Of a stretch of 64,000 nucleotides of DNA, positions 23,322 to 34,931 are shown piece by piece. The DNA lies in NCBI GenBank assembly GCA_020631735.1, contig CM036158.1, positions 80,839,447 through 80,903,446 on the forward strand, in the 5' to 3' direction. Source of the stretch: Saccharum officinarum (lineage: Eukaryota > Streptophyta > Magnoliopsida > Poales > Poaceae). The notes under the pieces were generated by a model, which saw only the letters and a program-made list of their open reading frames with translations, did no database searches and was not told the origin of the DNA. Position 1 is the first letter of the stretch, and each line of letters begins with the position of its first letter. The position numbers and the translations under genes were made by a program.

Positions 23322-23771
23322 TTATGTCTTGTGCCCTAAGCTCTTGAGATCATTCACAATGACTTGCAATCTATGAAACATTTCTAAGATTGTTTCTTCT
23401 TTTTTCATCTTGAAGTTCTCAAACTCACTCTTGAGCCCATATAGCTTGGCACTCTTTACAACCTTAGTGCCCTCATATGTTTCACTCAATCTTGTCCACA
23501 CTTCACTAGCAAATTCCAAATCCTTGATGCCCTCAAACACCTTTGAGTCAATGCCATTGTAGATGGTATTGAGAGCCATCCGGTTACAAGTGCGATTATC
23601 TCTATCATTGAGAGTGAGGTTGTTGGGATCAAGGATTGCATAGTCCTTTTCGGTGACTTCCCACACCTTCTCATGAATTGAGCCAAGGTACATAGTCATC
23701 TTTCTTTTCCAATAGTTAAAGGAAGAAACTCCATCAAAGAATGGTGGCTTGCCCCCAACATGATTGAACAC
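23322..23771 (-). pseudogene. Gag N-terminal part of element 1
   Basis: The frame has PPFFDGVSSFNYWKRKM, the typical start of copia gag (UBN2/DUF4219-like). It runs on through LKSEFENFKMKKEETILEMF before breaking near 23322. The first codon of the open stretch is GTG, and no in-frame ATG precedes the conserved motif, so a proper start is not visible. Confidence 0.85.
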
Positions 23772-23828
23772 AATTTGAGCTATTTTTCACACCGAAGGAT
23801 GTTAAGCCTTGATTAAGACGGTGACCAC

Positions 23829-23843
23829 GGCTCCGATACCACT
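23829..23843 (-). other. Primer-binding site of element 1
   Basis: The complement reads agtggtatcggagcc, directly next to the 5' LTR end. It matches the initiator-methionine tRNA 3' end (TGGTATCAGAGC) except for one A-to-G change. This fixes the element as minus strand. Confidence 0.85.
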
Positions 23844-25884
23844 TGTAAGGTCCTAGATGGCTAGAGGGGGTGAATAGCCTATAAAAATTCTACAATAAAC
23901 ACTAAGCAAACTTGTTAGAATAACAACCGGCGTAAAAGCGAGTTTTGCTTAGCCTACGGTTGTGATGCAAGCCTCTTAACCACAAGTCTAGTAGATTATG
24001 ATCTCTAGTTCACACAAGGGCTAAGTCACTAAACTTACACTAGAGAGCAAGCTAACAACTACTAGCAAAGGCTAACACTAGAGCTACACAAGATAACTAG
24101 TAAAAGTAAATACAAGAGAGAGGATTGTGAATCTTATACCGATGGTGGAGTGAAGATGTTGTCAATCACCAAGATGATATACAATCAAATAATATTGACA
24201 ACAACACAATATGGAGACCAATCACCGGGAGACAAGAGACATAATATTTTTGTTCACCCGGTGTTCACTTGTGCACCGACAAGCTACGTCACCGGTTGTG
24301 TCGACCAACACTTAGATGGTTCCTTGATGTGACCCTCAAGTCACTTGCCCCTCAAGACACGCCCCGCAAGGCACCGCAAGACACCACTCTCAAGTGAGGT
24401 AACTCAATGACACGTGCAATCCACTAGAGTTGCTTTTGGCGCTCCGCCGAGGAAAGCACAAGAACCTCTTACAATCAACCGGAGGTGGCCAAAAACAATC
24501 TCCTTCTCTTGCCAACGCCTCCAATAATCTCCAAGCCAGCTAGGAGCGGTACTCTCCAAGAGTAACAAGAAATCCACTGGCTAAACCACCCACAAGTGCC
24601 ACTAGATGCCCTTAAGCTATGCAATGCACTTTGGGATCACTCAATCTCACTTATGATTTGCAATCAAGCAAGAGAGATGAGTGGGAGGGAGAAGCTCTAG
24701 CTCAAAGGATGCACAAGAGTGTTAGAAATCATGAGAGACCTCCCTAAGGGCTGGCCAACAAGTATTTATAAGCATCCCAAACGAATAGAGCCGTTGTACC
24801 CCTTCACTGGACATTTTTCGGGATGACCGGACGCACCGGTCGAAACTGACCAGACGCGCTCAACCGCGTCCGATCCTCCAACGGTCACTGCGCCAACGGT
24901 CAAACACCACGACCAGACGCGCCTCTCAACCAACCGAACACGCCGGTCCCACGAGTGACCAGACGCGCCGATCGCACAGCACCGCGTGCCCGCGAAGCAT
25001 CGACCGGACGCGCTCTAGACAACGACCGGACGCGACAGTGCCAGCGTCGGGTTGGAGTCCAGTAAGCTTCCTCAACGACTGGATGCGTCCGATCGTGTGT
25101 GACCGGATGCGCCCCGCGTCCGATAGACCTTGCGAACTGTAGTTCCTTCTGGGCGCCTGACCGGACGCGCCGGTCCCGCGAGTGACCGGACGCACCGATT
25201 GCAAACCCTAACACCCGCGCGCCTAACTACTGCGTTGAACTGACCGGACATGTCCGGTCATACCGTGACCGCGTCCGGTGCAGCGTTCGGTCACCTCTGT
25301 GACCTCCGTTCGCCTCCGTTTCTTTTCCGACTTCCGGCGTAGTGGAAAATAGGCATTTCAAGTCCTCGAAAACACCTGAATCCCACGCTCGCAAGCTCGG
25401 CGGGAGGGAGAGAGGAACCCAAATCCTCTCTACCGCTCAAACTTCAATGCCTTCGTAAATGTGCCAATACCAACAAGTGATCACCACCTTGTGCACGTGT
25501 GTTAGTATTTTCATAATCATTTTTGAAGGTTTTCCAGTTAGCTCACTAGGCCCTACATGCAATGCACTTCATTAATTCACCTAGTGGCACCCGTGCATCG
25601 AATAACCGATAAGACTTCCCCTCTTAATAGTTCAGCTATCGATCCTAAACCACTCACACCCTCTATGGTGTCTTGAGTGCAAAATAAAATGGCCTTATGG
25701 TTATACCTTTGCCTTGAGCCCATTTTGTTTTTCCAAAAGATATGATCCACTTCATATCATCATATGACCGTCTCGATCCATCGACCTTGACTTCACTTGC
25801 TCTTCACCGTTGCATCGGTCTGTCGGTGCCAAGTCTTGCTCAAGCTTCACCATCGCATGGTCCTTCGCTTCGAAGCCTCGACTT
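23844..25884 (-). repeat. 5' LTR of element 1, main part
   Basis: Starts TGTAAGGTCCTAGATGG at the primer-binding site and runs to 25884, where element 2 is inserted. The remaining 180 bp lie at 39749-39928. It has a minus-strand TATA box at 24763-24771 and a CCGG-rich array at about 24820-25300. Confidence 0.88.
24763..24771 (-). promoter_or_regulatory. TATA box in the 5' LTR of element 1
   Basis: tatttataa on the plus strand is TTATAAATA on the element strand. This LTR is the 5' one, so this would have been the element's own promoter before element 2 split the upstream end of the LTR. Confidence 0.6.
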
Positions 25885-26529
25885 TGAAAGCCCAAGTTTG
25901 GTTTTAGTAATTAATGACACCAAGTTGCTAATGCATGTGTTAAGTGTTTTGAGTTAGGCATAAGCAACACATATGATGAAGGTGTATGTGGCAAGAAGTA
26001 GTGGCCACAAGATCACAAAGAGATGGTGCATGGACATGAAATGATGATCATGGTGGAGATGCACATAAAATGAAGGACATGATGATCAAGTGAAAGAGAA
26101 GGATCTAAGAGCGCAAGGCAAAGGTATAACCATAGGGTTTTCCTTTTGCCGGTCTAAGATGAGTAGAGAAGTGATTGACCGGGTTTAGGATACATAGCCG
26201 ACTATCAAGAGGGGCAATCACAGTTAGCTCGAAAATCAAGTGCCACTAGATCAATGTCTTGAGCATATGCATTAGGATCTAGTAAAGAGCTAACATAACG
26301 CCTTGGAAAATGATTGTGAAATGCTAACACACATGCACATGGTGATTTACACATGGTGGTGTTAGCACATTTGTGAAGGCGGTGGAGTTTGAGCGGTAAA
26401 GAAGGGTTTGGGTTCTTCTCTCCCTCCCGCCAAGCTTGCGAGGCGGGATTCAGCGCTTTTTGGGGAAGTGAAACGCCTATTTTCTATTGCGCCGGAAGTC
26501 AGAAAAGAAACGGAGGCAAACGGAGGTCA

Positions 26530-27065
26530 CTGTGGTGACCGGACGCTGCATCGGACGCGGTCACGGCTTGACCAGCACGTCCGGTCAGTTCATTCGGTCA
26601 GCGTGCCTAGGGTGAGTGACCGGACACTGGTCTGGCCTGACCAGCGCATCCGGTCAGTTCACCTATGCGCAGAAGCACAGCGCGCGACCGGCGCGTCCGG
26701 TCCTTCACAGGACCGGCGCGTCCGATCATGCGTCCAGAAGGACAGAGAGCAACAGAGTGATGATCGGACGCGGGGCGTGTCCGGTCATGTGCGATCGGAC
26801 ACGTCCGGTCGTTGAGGGAGCTTACTGGACTCTAACCGGACGCTGGCACTGTCGTGTCCGGTCGTTGCCTGGAGCGCGTCCGGTCATTGCTTTGAGGGCT
26901 CACGGTGTTGCGCGACCGGCGTGTCCGGTCAGTTTGACTAGCGCGTCCGGTCATTCGCTGTAGCACGTCCGGTCTGCGCGACCAACGCGTCTGGTCATTG
27001 CCTCGCAGTTAGCCGTTGCGTGACCGGCTCGTCCGGTCAGTTTGACCAACGCGTCCGGTCAGCGC
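26530..27065. repeat. CCGG-rich palindromic motif array (element 2 5' LTR)
   Basis: About twenty copies of gcgcgtccggtca or its complement in roughly 540 bp, in both orientations, ending about 50 bp before the TATA box. Sirevirus LTRs have been described as carrying palindrome-rich upstream regions; this array is the likely equivalent. Density of CG dinucleotides makes it a probable methylation target. Confidence 0.8.
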
Positions 27066-27113
27066 GACTTCGGCTGGTTAAAGTTCCTAACAGCTATATT
27101 CGAAGGGGTACGC

Positions 27114-27122
27114 TATAAATAG
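27114..27122 (+). promoter_or_regulatory. TATA box of element 2 5' LTR
   Basis: TATAAATAG in the context cgctataaatagagg, repeated at the matching place in the other LTR copies at 35568-35576 and 38936-38944. Confidence 0.8.
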
Positions 27123-27930
27123 AGGTTGGTCGGGGTTTGAGGGTAACTCCAGCATACTTTGAGACCTAGAGACATACTTTGAGCTAGAGAACAACCCCTC
27201 CACTCATCTCTTTGCATAGTTGCACATCTTGAGTGAGATTGAGTGAGATTCAAGTGCATTGCTTGAGAGTTGCATTCTAGAGGCACTTGATCTTCGAGTT
27301 GCTACGGTTTTCTTGTTACTCTTCCGTGTTTCCCGACACGGTAGACGGCTTGGAGCAGCGGAGGTGATTGAGCTCGCAATTGGAGATTGTTGGAGCCTTC
27401 ACCAAGTGTTGTAAGGGGTTCTTGATCCTTCACCGCGGGAGTTCACAAATTGGATACTCTAGTGGGTGTATCGCCACAACAGGGCTTGGAGGATCTCCAT
27501 CTTGTGTGCGGTTGTACGGCGCCCGCCGAGAGCTTGACTCTTGATAGTTGATTAGCTCGCGAACCGACAAGTGGGTGTATCGCCACAACAGAGAGTAGCT
27601 TTCTGGGAAGCAAGTGAACCTCGGGATAAATTCTTGTGTCATTCTCTTCCCGAGGACTTCTCTTATATGATTGATTTATTGGTACTTCTCATATCTACAC
27701 GGCGGTATAATCACTCAAAGTTCTTCTCTTGTATTACTTCTTGTTTCTAGCTTGTAGTTGTTGTTGTGTTTAGTGAATAGCTTTGTTATAGACTTGTGTA
27801 GGTGGCTTGCTTAATTAGTTAGAGCTAGTGCATTTGCTTCGCCACCTTTAGTACTAACGTGTGTTTAAGTAATTCTTGTAGAAGTTTTAATTAGGCTATT
27901 CACCCCCCTCTAGCCTATTTGGACTTTACA

Positions 27931-27948
27931 AGTGGTATCAGAGCCGAG
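27931..27948 (+). other. Primer-binding site of element 2
   Basis: agtggtatcagagccgag starts right after the LTR end. TGGTATCAGAGCC is complementary to the 3' end of plant initiator-methionine tRNA, the usual copia primer. Confidence 0.92.
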
Positions 27949-28005
27949 GCACCGTTTATTTGAGGCTTAACAACCTACGGTGAAAAAGAAATAGCTCAAT
28001 TAAGC

Positions 28006-30075
28006 TTGCACATCAACAACACCAAGAAGGCACCTCACTTTGATGGCACAAATTATACATATTGGAAGGTTAAGATGACCGCACACCTAAAGTCAATCAA
28101 TAGAGAAGTGTGGAAGGTCACCGAAATAAAATTTGAGGTTGCTAATCCGGAAGCACCTACACCGGTGGAAGAAAAGAAGCTCCAATGCAATGACATTGCC
28201 ATTAGTGCTCTTCATGAGGCGTTAGATGACAAGACATTTGAGCAAGTGAAGAACATAGAGATTGCTCATGATGCTTGGGCCAAGCTAGAAGAAACATTTG
28301 AGGGCACTGAAGGCACAAAGACCGCTAAAGCATATATTTTGCAAGAAAAATTTTCAAGCTTTAAGATGCAAGATGATGAGAGTGTACCGGAGATGTTTCA
28401 TATGTTGCAAGTCATTGTCAATGAGCTCAAGGCACTTGGTGAGGAGGTCAAGGACAATCAATTCTCTATGAAGTTCTTAAGAAGTCTACCCAAGAGATTT
28501 GATACATTGATCACCGTGCTAGTGAGGACTACATTGAAGGATTCAACTCCTCAACAAATATTCCAAGAAGTGATGACTGATGATTCATATAGAGAAGATG
28601 ATGAGAAAGAGGAGTTGGTCAAAAAGAAGAAGAAGGAAAGTGAGAAGAAGGATGATGAGAAGAAGAAGAGTGTGGCATTCAAAGCCACCACATCCAAGGG
28701 CAAATCCAAGATTGAATCATCAAGTGATGAAGACTCAAGCTCTTGTGATAGTGATGACATTGATGAGAAGATGGCTCTCTTTGTCAAACAATTTGGCAAA
28801 TTCATGAAGAAGAAAGGCTTTCGTGCAAGAAGGAGGAAGAACTCCTCTAAGAAGAATGAGCATACCATGAGATGTTTTAGATGCCATAGCAAGGACCATC
28901 TCATTGTAAAGTGTCCTTATGATAGTGATGATGACGATGCTATCAAGAAAGAGAAGAAGAAGCAAAAGAAGAAGCTAGAGAAGAAGGAGAGCTCTTATAA
29001 GAAGAAGAATGATTCTCATGTTGCTACATGGGATAGTGATGATTCCTCAAGTGATGATGAGGATGACAACAAGTGCAAGAAGAAGGGACATGCTAGTATT
29101 GCCATCCAAGAGAAGGTCTCCCTCTTCGACACTCCATCGTACTTTATGGCTAAGGCCGCTAAGGTATCATCCGACAATGAGAGTGATCATGATAATGCTA
29201 GTGATAGTGATAGTGATAGTGATGACGAAGAATTCACTAAAGATGAACTAATCACTATGCTAGAAGATTGCACTCAATATTTTAAAGAATCTAGAAAGGA
29301 GTGCAAGGGCTTGCTTAAGGAAAAGAAAAACCTTATGCAAGAACTTGATGAGCTTAGGGCATCTTATGAGAGTCTAAAGGTAGACCATAAGAAGCTTCAA
29401 AAGTCTCACACCAAGCTTGAAGAAGCTCATTCCTCTCTAGTTGAAAAATATGAAAACATACCAACTAATATTGAGAAAGCTAAAACTTACAACATAGGCA
29501 CATCATGTGATATAGTTGATGAAACTTTTCATAAGCCTATTATTGTTGCTCCCACTAACCCTTCATGTAGCTCATCTATATCATCCTCATCTAGTAGTGA
29601 TGGTTTCACTTGTGACTCCACACTTATAGTTGAGAACGAAAATCTCAAGAGGGAGGTAAAAGAGCTCAATCACACCTTAGCTAAGGCTTATGGTGGTGAG
29701 GACCGCTTGCTTATGTGCTTGGGTAGCCAAAGAGCTTCTCTCTACAAAGAGGGATTGGGCTATAACCTCAAGAAAGGCAAGGCCGCTTTTGCTCCTCACA
29801 AGACTCGTTTTGTGAAGAACAATGGTAGCTATTGCAAAAGTTGCAAGCAAGTTGGTCACATAGAGCAACATTGCATGAACAAGAAATCCAATGCAAATGT
29901 ATCCTCAATTAAATTTGATTCTTTATATATGCTTACCAAGGGTACAAATGGTGTTCATGCTAAGTTCATTGGTGCACCATGGATGGGCTCAAAGAAGAAA
30001 GTCATTTGGGTACCAAAGAGCTTAGTCTCTAACCTTGGAGGACCCAAACAAGTTTGGGTACCTAAAAGGAATTGA
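28006..30075 (+). CDS. gag: Gag of Sirevirus element 2
   Basis: A 689-residue open frame. Residues 1-150 hold the copia gag core (KAPHFDGTNYTYWKVKM, FKMQDDESVPEMFHMLQ). A lysine/glutamate/serine-rich part follows, then a first zinc knuckle near residue 290 (CFRCHSKDHLIVKC). Next come an acidic part with SDSDSDSDDEE, a probable coiled coil near 430-480, and a second zinc knuckle near residue 610 (CKSCKQVGHIEQHC). Two knuckles and this length are typical of Sireviruses and larger than other copia gags. It would form the particle and bind RNA. The open frame begins with TTG; the first ATG is residue 24, inside the conserved core, so the real start is unclear or lost. Pol follows in another frame after a stop. 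Confidence 0.9.
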   Translation: MHINNTKKAPHFDGTNYTYWKVKMTAHLKSINREVWKVTEIKFEVANPEAPTPVEEKKLQCNDIAISALHEALDDKTFEQVKNIEIAHDAWAKLEETFEGTEGTKTAKAYILQEKFSSFKMQDDESVPEMFHMLQVIVNELKALGEEVKDNQFSMKFLRSLPKRFDTLITVLVRTTLKDSTPQQIFQEVMTDDSYREDDEKEELVKKKKKESEKKDDEKKKSVAFKATTSKGKSKIESSSDEDSSSCDSDDIDEKMALFVKQFGKFMKKKGFRARRRKNSSKKNEHTMRCFRCHSKDHLIVKCPYDSDDDDAIKKEKKKQKKKLEKKESSYKKKNDSHVATWDSDDSSSDDEDDNKCKKKGHASIAIQEKVSLFDTPSYFMAKAAKVSSDNESDHDNASDSDSDSDDEEFTKDELITMLEDCTQYFKESRKECKGLLKEKKNLMQELDELRASYESLKVDHKKLQKSHTKLEEAHSSLVEKYENIPTNIEKAKTYNIGTSCDIVDETFHKPIIVAPTNPSCSSSISSSSSSDGFTCDSTLIVENENLKREVKELNHTLAKAYGGEDRLLMCLGSQRASLYKEGLGYNLKKGKAAFAPHKTRFVKNNGSYCKSCKQVGHIEQHCMNKKSNANVSSIKFDSLYMLTKGTNGVHAKFIGAPWMGSKKKVIWVPKSLVSNLGGPKQVWVPKRN

Positions 30076-30088
30076 TCTTGTCTTGTAG

Positions 30089-33000
30089 GTCAATTACAAA
30101 GCCAGAGGAAGGCATTGGGTGCTTGATAGTGGGTGCACTCAACATATGACCGGGGATTCTTGTATGTTCAAATCAATTGATTCAAGTCAGAATGGTGGTT
30201 TTGATGCTATCACTTTCGGCAACAACAAGAAAGGCAAGGTCAAGGGGCTTGGTAAAATTGCTATCTCAAATGATATGAGCATTTCTAATGTGTTGCTAGT
30301 TGAGAGCTTGGATTTCAATCTTTTATCGGTGGCACAACTTTGTGATCTTGGCTTCAAGTGCATATTTGGTAGTGATGATGTTGAAGTCATAAGTGTTGAT
30401 GGATCAAATTTGATATTCAAAGGATTTAGACATGGTAGCTTATACTTGGTTGACTTTAATGATAGTGAGGCACAATTGACATCATGCTTGCTTAGTAAAT
30501 CTAGTATGGGATGGTTGTGGCATAGAAGGCTTGGTCATGTTGGAATGAAACAATTGAACAAACTTTTGAAGCATGACTTAGTCAGAGGCTTGAAGGATGT
30601 CACCTTTAAAAAGGATAAACCTTGTAGTGCTTGTCAAGCCGGCAAACAAGTTGAAAATTCACATCCTAGTAAGAGTGAAATGAGCACATCAAAGGCATTT
30701 GAGCTATTGCACATGGACTTGTTTGGGCCAACAACATACACTAGCATTGGTGGCAACAAGTATGGTTTTATGATTATTGATGACTACACTAGATACACTT
30801 GGGTGTTCTTTCTCTATGACAAGAGTGATGTTTATGATCTATTCAAGTCTTTTGTCAAGAGGGTGCAAAATGAGTTTGAGACTACCATCAAGAAGATTAG
30901 AAGTGACAATGGTAGTGAGTTCAAGAACACAAGAATTGAAGATTTGTGTGATGATTTTGTTATTGGACATCAATTCTCACCAACATACACTTCTCAATCA
31001 AATGGTGTAGTTAAAAGGAAAAATAGAACCTTGATTGATATGGCTAGATCAATGCTTAGTGAATACAATGTTAGTCATTCATTTTGGAGTGAAGCCATCA
31101 ACACGGCTTGCTATTGTAGCAACCGTCTCTATTGCCATGGGAAGCTTGGGAAGACACCATATGAGCTATTGAATGGAAGAAAGCCCAACATTGCATACTT
31201 TAGAGTGTTTGGTTGCAAATGCTATATTCTAAAGAAAGGCACTAGATTGAGCAAGTTTGAAAAGAAATATGATGAAGGGTTCTTACTTGGTTATTCTACC
31301 ACAAGTAAGGCATATAGAGTTTGGAATCTCACAAATGGCACATTGAAAGAAGTTCATGATGTTGAGTTTGATGAAACCCAAGGATCTCAAAATGAAGCTC
31401 AAAACCTTAATGATGTGAGAGGAGATCAATTGTCAAATGCAATGAAGAACATGGACATTGGTGATATAAGGCCGATGCAAGTTGATGATGATGATGATGA
31501 TATTCATGTGATCAACCAAAATATGCAAATTGATACAAATCAAGCAAGCTCTAGTGGTACTCATGATGAAGCTCAAGTTCAAGGTCAAACAAGTGGAAGC
31601 AATCAACTCCCAATACTCCAACCTACTAGTATTGCAAGAGATCATCCATTGGACCAAATCATTGGTGGAATTCAAAGTGGTGTTCAAACTAGATCAAGAT
31701 TAGCATCATTTTGTGAGTATTACTCATTTGTCTCATTAGAAGAACCAAAGAAGATAGAAGATGCATTGAAAGATTTCGAGTGGGTAAATGCCATGCATGA
31801 AGAACTAAACAACTTTGCTAGAAATCAAGTTTGGAAACTTATTGAGAGGCCAAAGAACTACAATGTGATTGGTACTAAGTGGGTCTTTAGAAACAAGCAA
31901 GATCAAGATGGCATGGTTGTAAGGAACAAAGCAAGACTAGTAGCACAAGGATACACTCAAGTTGAGGGTCTTGACTTTGGAGAGACATATGCACCCGTTG
32001 CAAGATTGGAGGCAATTAGAATCTTATTAGCATATGCTTGTGCACACAACATCAAGCTCTATCAAATGGATGTCAAAAGTGCATTTCTCAATGGCTACAT
32101 CAATGAAGAAGTTTATGTTGAGCAACCTCCCGGTTTTGAAGATGACAAGAAGCCCGACCATGTTTACAAGCTAAAAAAGGCATTGTATGGTTTGAAGCAA
32201 GCACCTAGAGCATGGTATGAGAGGTTGAGGGACTTTCTCCTCTCTAAAGGATTCAAGATGGGAAAGGTTGACACCACTCTCTTCACCAAGAAGCTTGGAA
32301 ATGACTTGTTTGTGTTGCAAATCTATGTGGATGACATTATCTTTGGATCAACTAACCAAGACTTTTGTGAAGAGTTTGGAAATATGATGGCTAATGAGTT
32401 TGAGATGTCTATGATTGGAGAGCTTAGTTACTTCCTTGAACTTCAAATCAAGTAAATGAAGAATGGCACTTTTGTAAGTCAAGGCAAGTACATCAAGGAC
32501 ATGATCAAGAAGTTTGGATTACAAGATGCTAAGCAAATGAGTACACCAATGGGCACTAATGATCAATTGGGTATTGATGATAGTGGAAACATGGTAGATC
32601 AAAAGTTATACCGGTCTATGATTGGAAGTTTGCTCTATGTCACCGCTTCTAGGCCGGATGTGATGTTTAGTGTGTGCAAGTGTACAAGATATCAAGCTTC
32701 ACCTAGAGAAAGTCACTTGAAAGCAACCAAGAGGATATTGAGATATCTTAAGGGTACTCATGATGTTGGATTATAGTTTTCAAAGGGGTCTAACTTTGAG
32801 TTGATTGGATATTCGGACTCCGACTATGGTGGATACAAGATTGATAGAATGAGCACAAGTGGCACTTGTCAATTGCTTGGAAGGTCTCTTGTTTCATGGT
32901 CATCAAGGAAACAAAATAGTGTTGCACTATCTACCGCCGAGGCCGAATACATTAGTGCCGGTAGTTGTTGTACACAATTGCTTTGGATGAAAGCCACCTT

Positions 33001-33277
33001 GAATGATTTTGGAATCAAGTTCAAGAATGTACCATTGTTTTGTGACAATGAAAGTGCTATCAAGATGACTCAAAATCCGGTTCAACATTCAAGAACTAAG
33101 CACATTGACATAAGGCACCACTTCATAAGAGACCATCAACAAAAGGGTGATATTAGCATTGAGAGCATTGGCACCGAAGATCAACTAGCTGACATCTTTA
33201 CAAAGCCACTTGATGAAAAGAGATTTTACAAGTTAAAGAATGAATTGAACATACTTGACTTCTCCAACTTGAAATGA
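30089..33277 (+). pseudogene. pol: Pol of Sirevirus element 2 (protease, integrase, RT, RNase H)
   Basis: One reading frame runs from 30089 to 33277, interrupted by TAA at 32453-32455 (end of the RT region) and TAG at 32774-32776 (before RNase H). Domains in order: protease ([13 protein letters not shown]), zinc-binding pre-integrase ([24 protein letters not shown]), integrase core, RT with [35 protein letters not shown] and [12 protein letters not shown] near 32325, then RNase H (YSDSDYGG, DNESAIKMTQN, TKHIDIRHHFIRDH). The integrase third acidic residue is changed: codon 31013-31015 is AAA (NGVVKRKN) where the family, and element 1, has glutamate. Pol begins right after a TAG and is in a different frame from gag. 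It could not move itself. Confidence 0.92.
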
Positions 33278-34362
33278 GTGCACCCCCACATTCTTATATG
33301 ACATGCCTCTCCTCCAAAATAGCAAGGTAAAGTTGTTTGGCATATCATTCATACTTTGCTAAGGACATGGTTAGCACATATAGACATATTTGCATGACTA
33401 ATAGGCTCATTCATGAAAATCAAATGAGTTTGATGTATGTATGGTACCACTATTGCTTCTATGTTTGTTTGATCTAGTGGTAGCATATGACATATTTGTG
33501 GGCTTGCAAACCTAGTGTTGAATCTAGAAAATGAGCTCATGATGTGCAATTCAACATAGTCAAGATAACCCTTATACTTTATGAGGTGTGAAAAAACGTG
33601 TCCTTGGATCAAACCGAATTACATATTCTAGGCAAGTGATCTAGATTGAACCATAATTTGGACTCCCTCATATTGATTGACTTAACTCTCACTAAAATTG
33701 GCACCTTTTTGGTGATTATTGACAAAGGGGAGAGAAAAGTCACAAAGATATTGCAAAGAGGGAGAAAGAGAAAATAAGGGGGAGAGAAAAGACACAAAGA
33801 TAAAAAGTTAAGTAGTTAAGTTACAAAGGGGGAGAAAGGGATCAATTAAAATTGAGCACACAAGTAGGGGGAGCAAGCTCATGAAATATTTGTTGCATTT
33901 GTATGTGCATTAACATGATGAATTGTTGCATTGCAAAGCTTAAATTTCATATTCATGATTGAATGGTGATTGCTAGAAATAGAACTTAAATGATGACTTG
34001 TTAAGAGTAGCTTTACAAGTGGTATCTAGACACCTTTGCTTATAATGTTGATCTCACGGGGTACTTTAGTGTTTGTGATCTTTACAAGTGATGTATTACA
34101 AGTGGTGTCTAGCTACATCGATGCTAAGGATGGTATATAAAGGCAACTCTGATTGGTATCACGCTTCAAAGGTCCATTCTATATACCTTAGCATCAATTT
34201 GATAGTAGTAACTCTCCCAAAATTTAAATCCATACATATGTGCACAATTGAACCAAACTAATGGAAGCACATATGTAGGGGGAGCTAATACTATCGAAAT
34301 TGAAAATTGATTTCATTTCATATCTTTGTGATGGTTGTCATCAATTACCAAAAAGGGGGAAA
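33278..34362 (+). other. 3' non-coding tract with repeated polypurine tracts
   Basis: No envelope-like frame is present. Purine runs of the kind aaagggggag occur near 33722, 33777, 33828, 33866 and 34278, with the last one at 34350-34362 directly before the 3' LTR. The run beside the LTR is the likely primer for plus-strand synthesis. Confidence 0.75.
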
Positions 34363-34931
34363 TTGAAATCCCAAGTTTGGTTTTGGTAATTAATGACACC
34401 AAGTTGCTAATGCATGTGTTAAGTGTTTTGAGTTAGGTATAAGCAACACATATGATGAAGGTGTATGTGGCAAGGAGTAGTGGCCACAAGATCACAAAGA
34501 GATGGTGCATGGACATAAAATGATGATCATGGTGGAGATGCACATAAAATGAAGGACATGATGATCAAGTGAAAAAGAAGGATCTAAGAGCGCAAGGCAA
34601 AGGTATAACCATAGGGTTTTCCTTTTGTCGGTCTAAGATGAGTAGAGAAGTGATTGACCGGGTTTAGGATACATAGCCGACTATCAAGAGGGACAATCAC
34701 AGTTAGCTCGGAAATCAAGTGCCACTAGATCAATGTCTTGAGCATATGCATTAGGATCTAGTAAAGAGCTAACATAACGCCTTGGAAAATGATTGTGAAA
34801 TGCTAACACACATGCACATGGTGATTTACACATGGTGGTGTTAACACATTTGTGAAGGCGGTGGAGTTTGAGCGGTAGAGAAGGGTTTGGGTTCTTCTCT
34901 CCCTCCCGCCGAGCTTGCGAGGCGGGATTCG

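Larger units (their letters stand above)
25885..27930 (+). repeat. 5' LTR of element 2 (2046 bp)
   Basis: Begins TGAAAGCCC and ends GGACTTTACA beside the primer-binding site. It contains the CCGG-rich array at about 26530-27065 and a TATA box at 27114-27122. The tail GGCTATTCACCCCCCTCTAGCC is shared with all Sirevirus LTRs in the window. It is the intact reference copy for the rearranged 3' LTR. Confidence 0.93.

Noticed and set aside
26530..27065. Possible CRISPR-like array
   Set aside because: Units are about 10 bp, irregularly spaced, in both orientations, and the host is a plant. They are LTR motifs.
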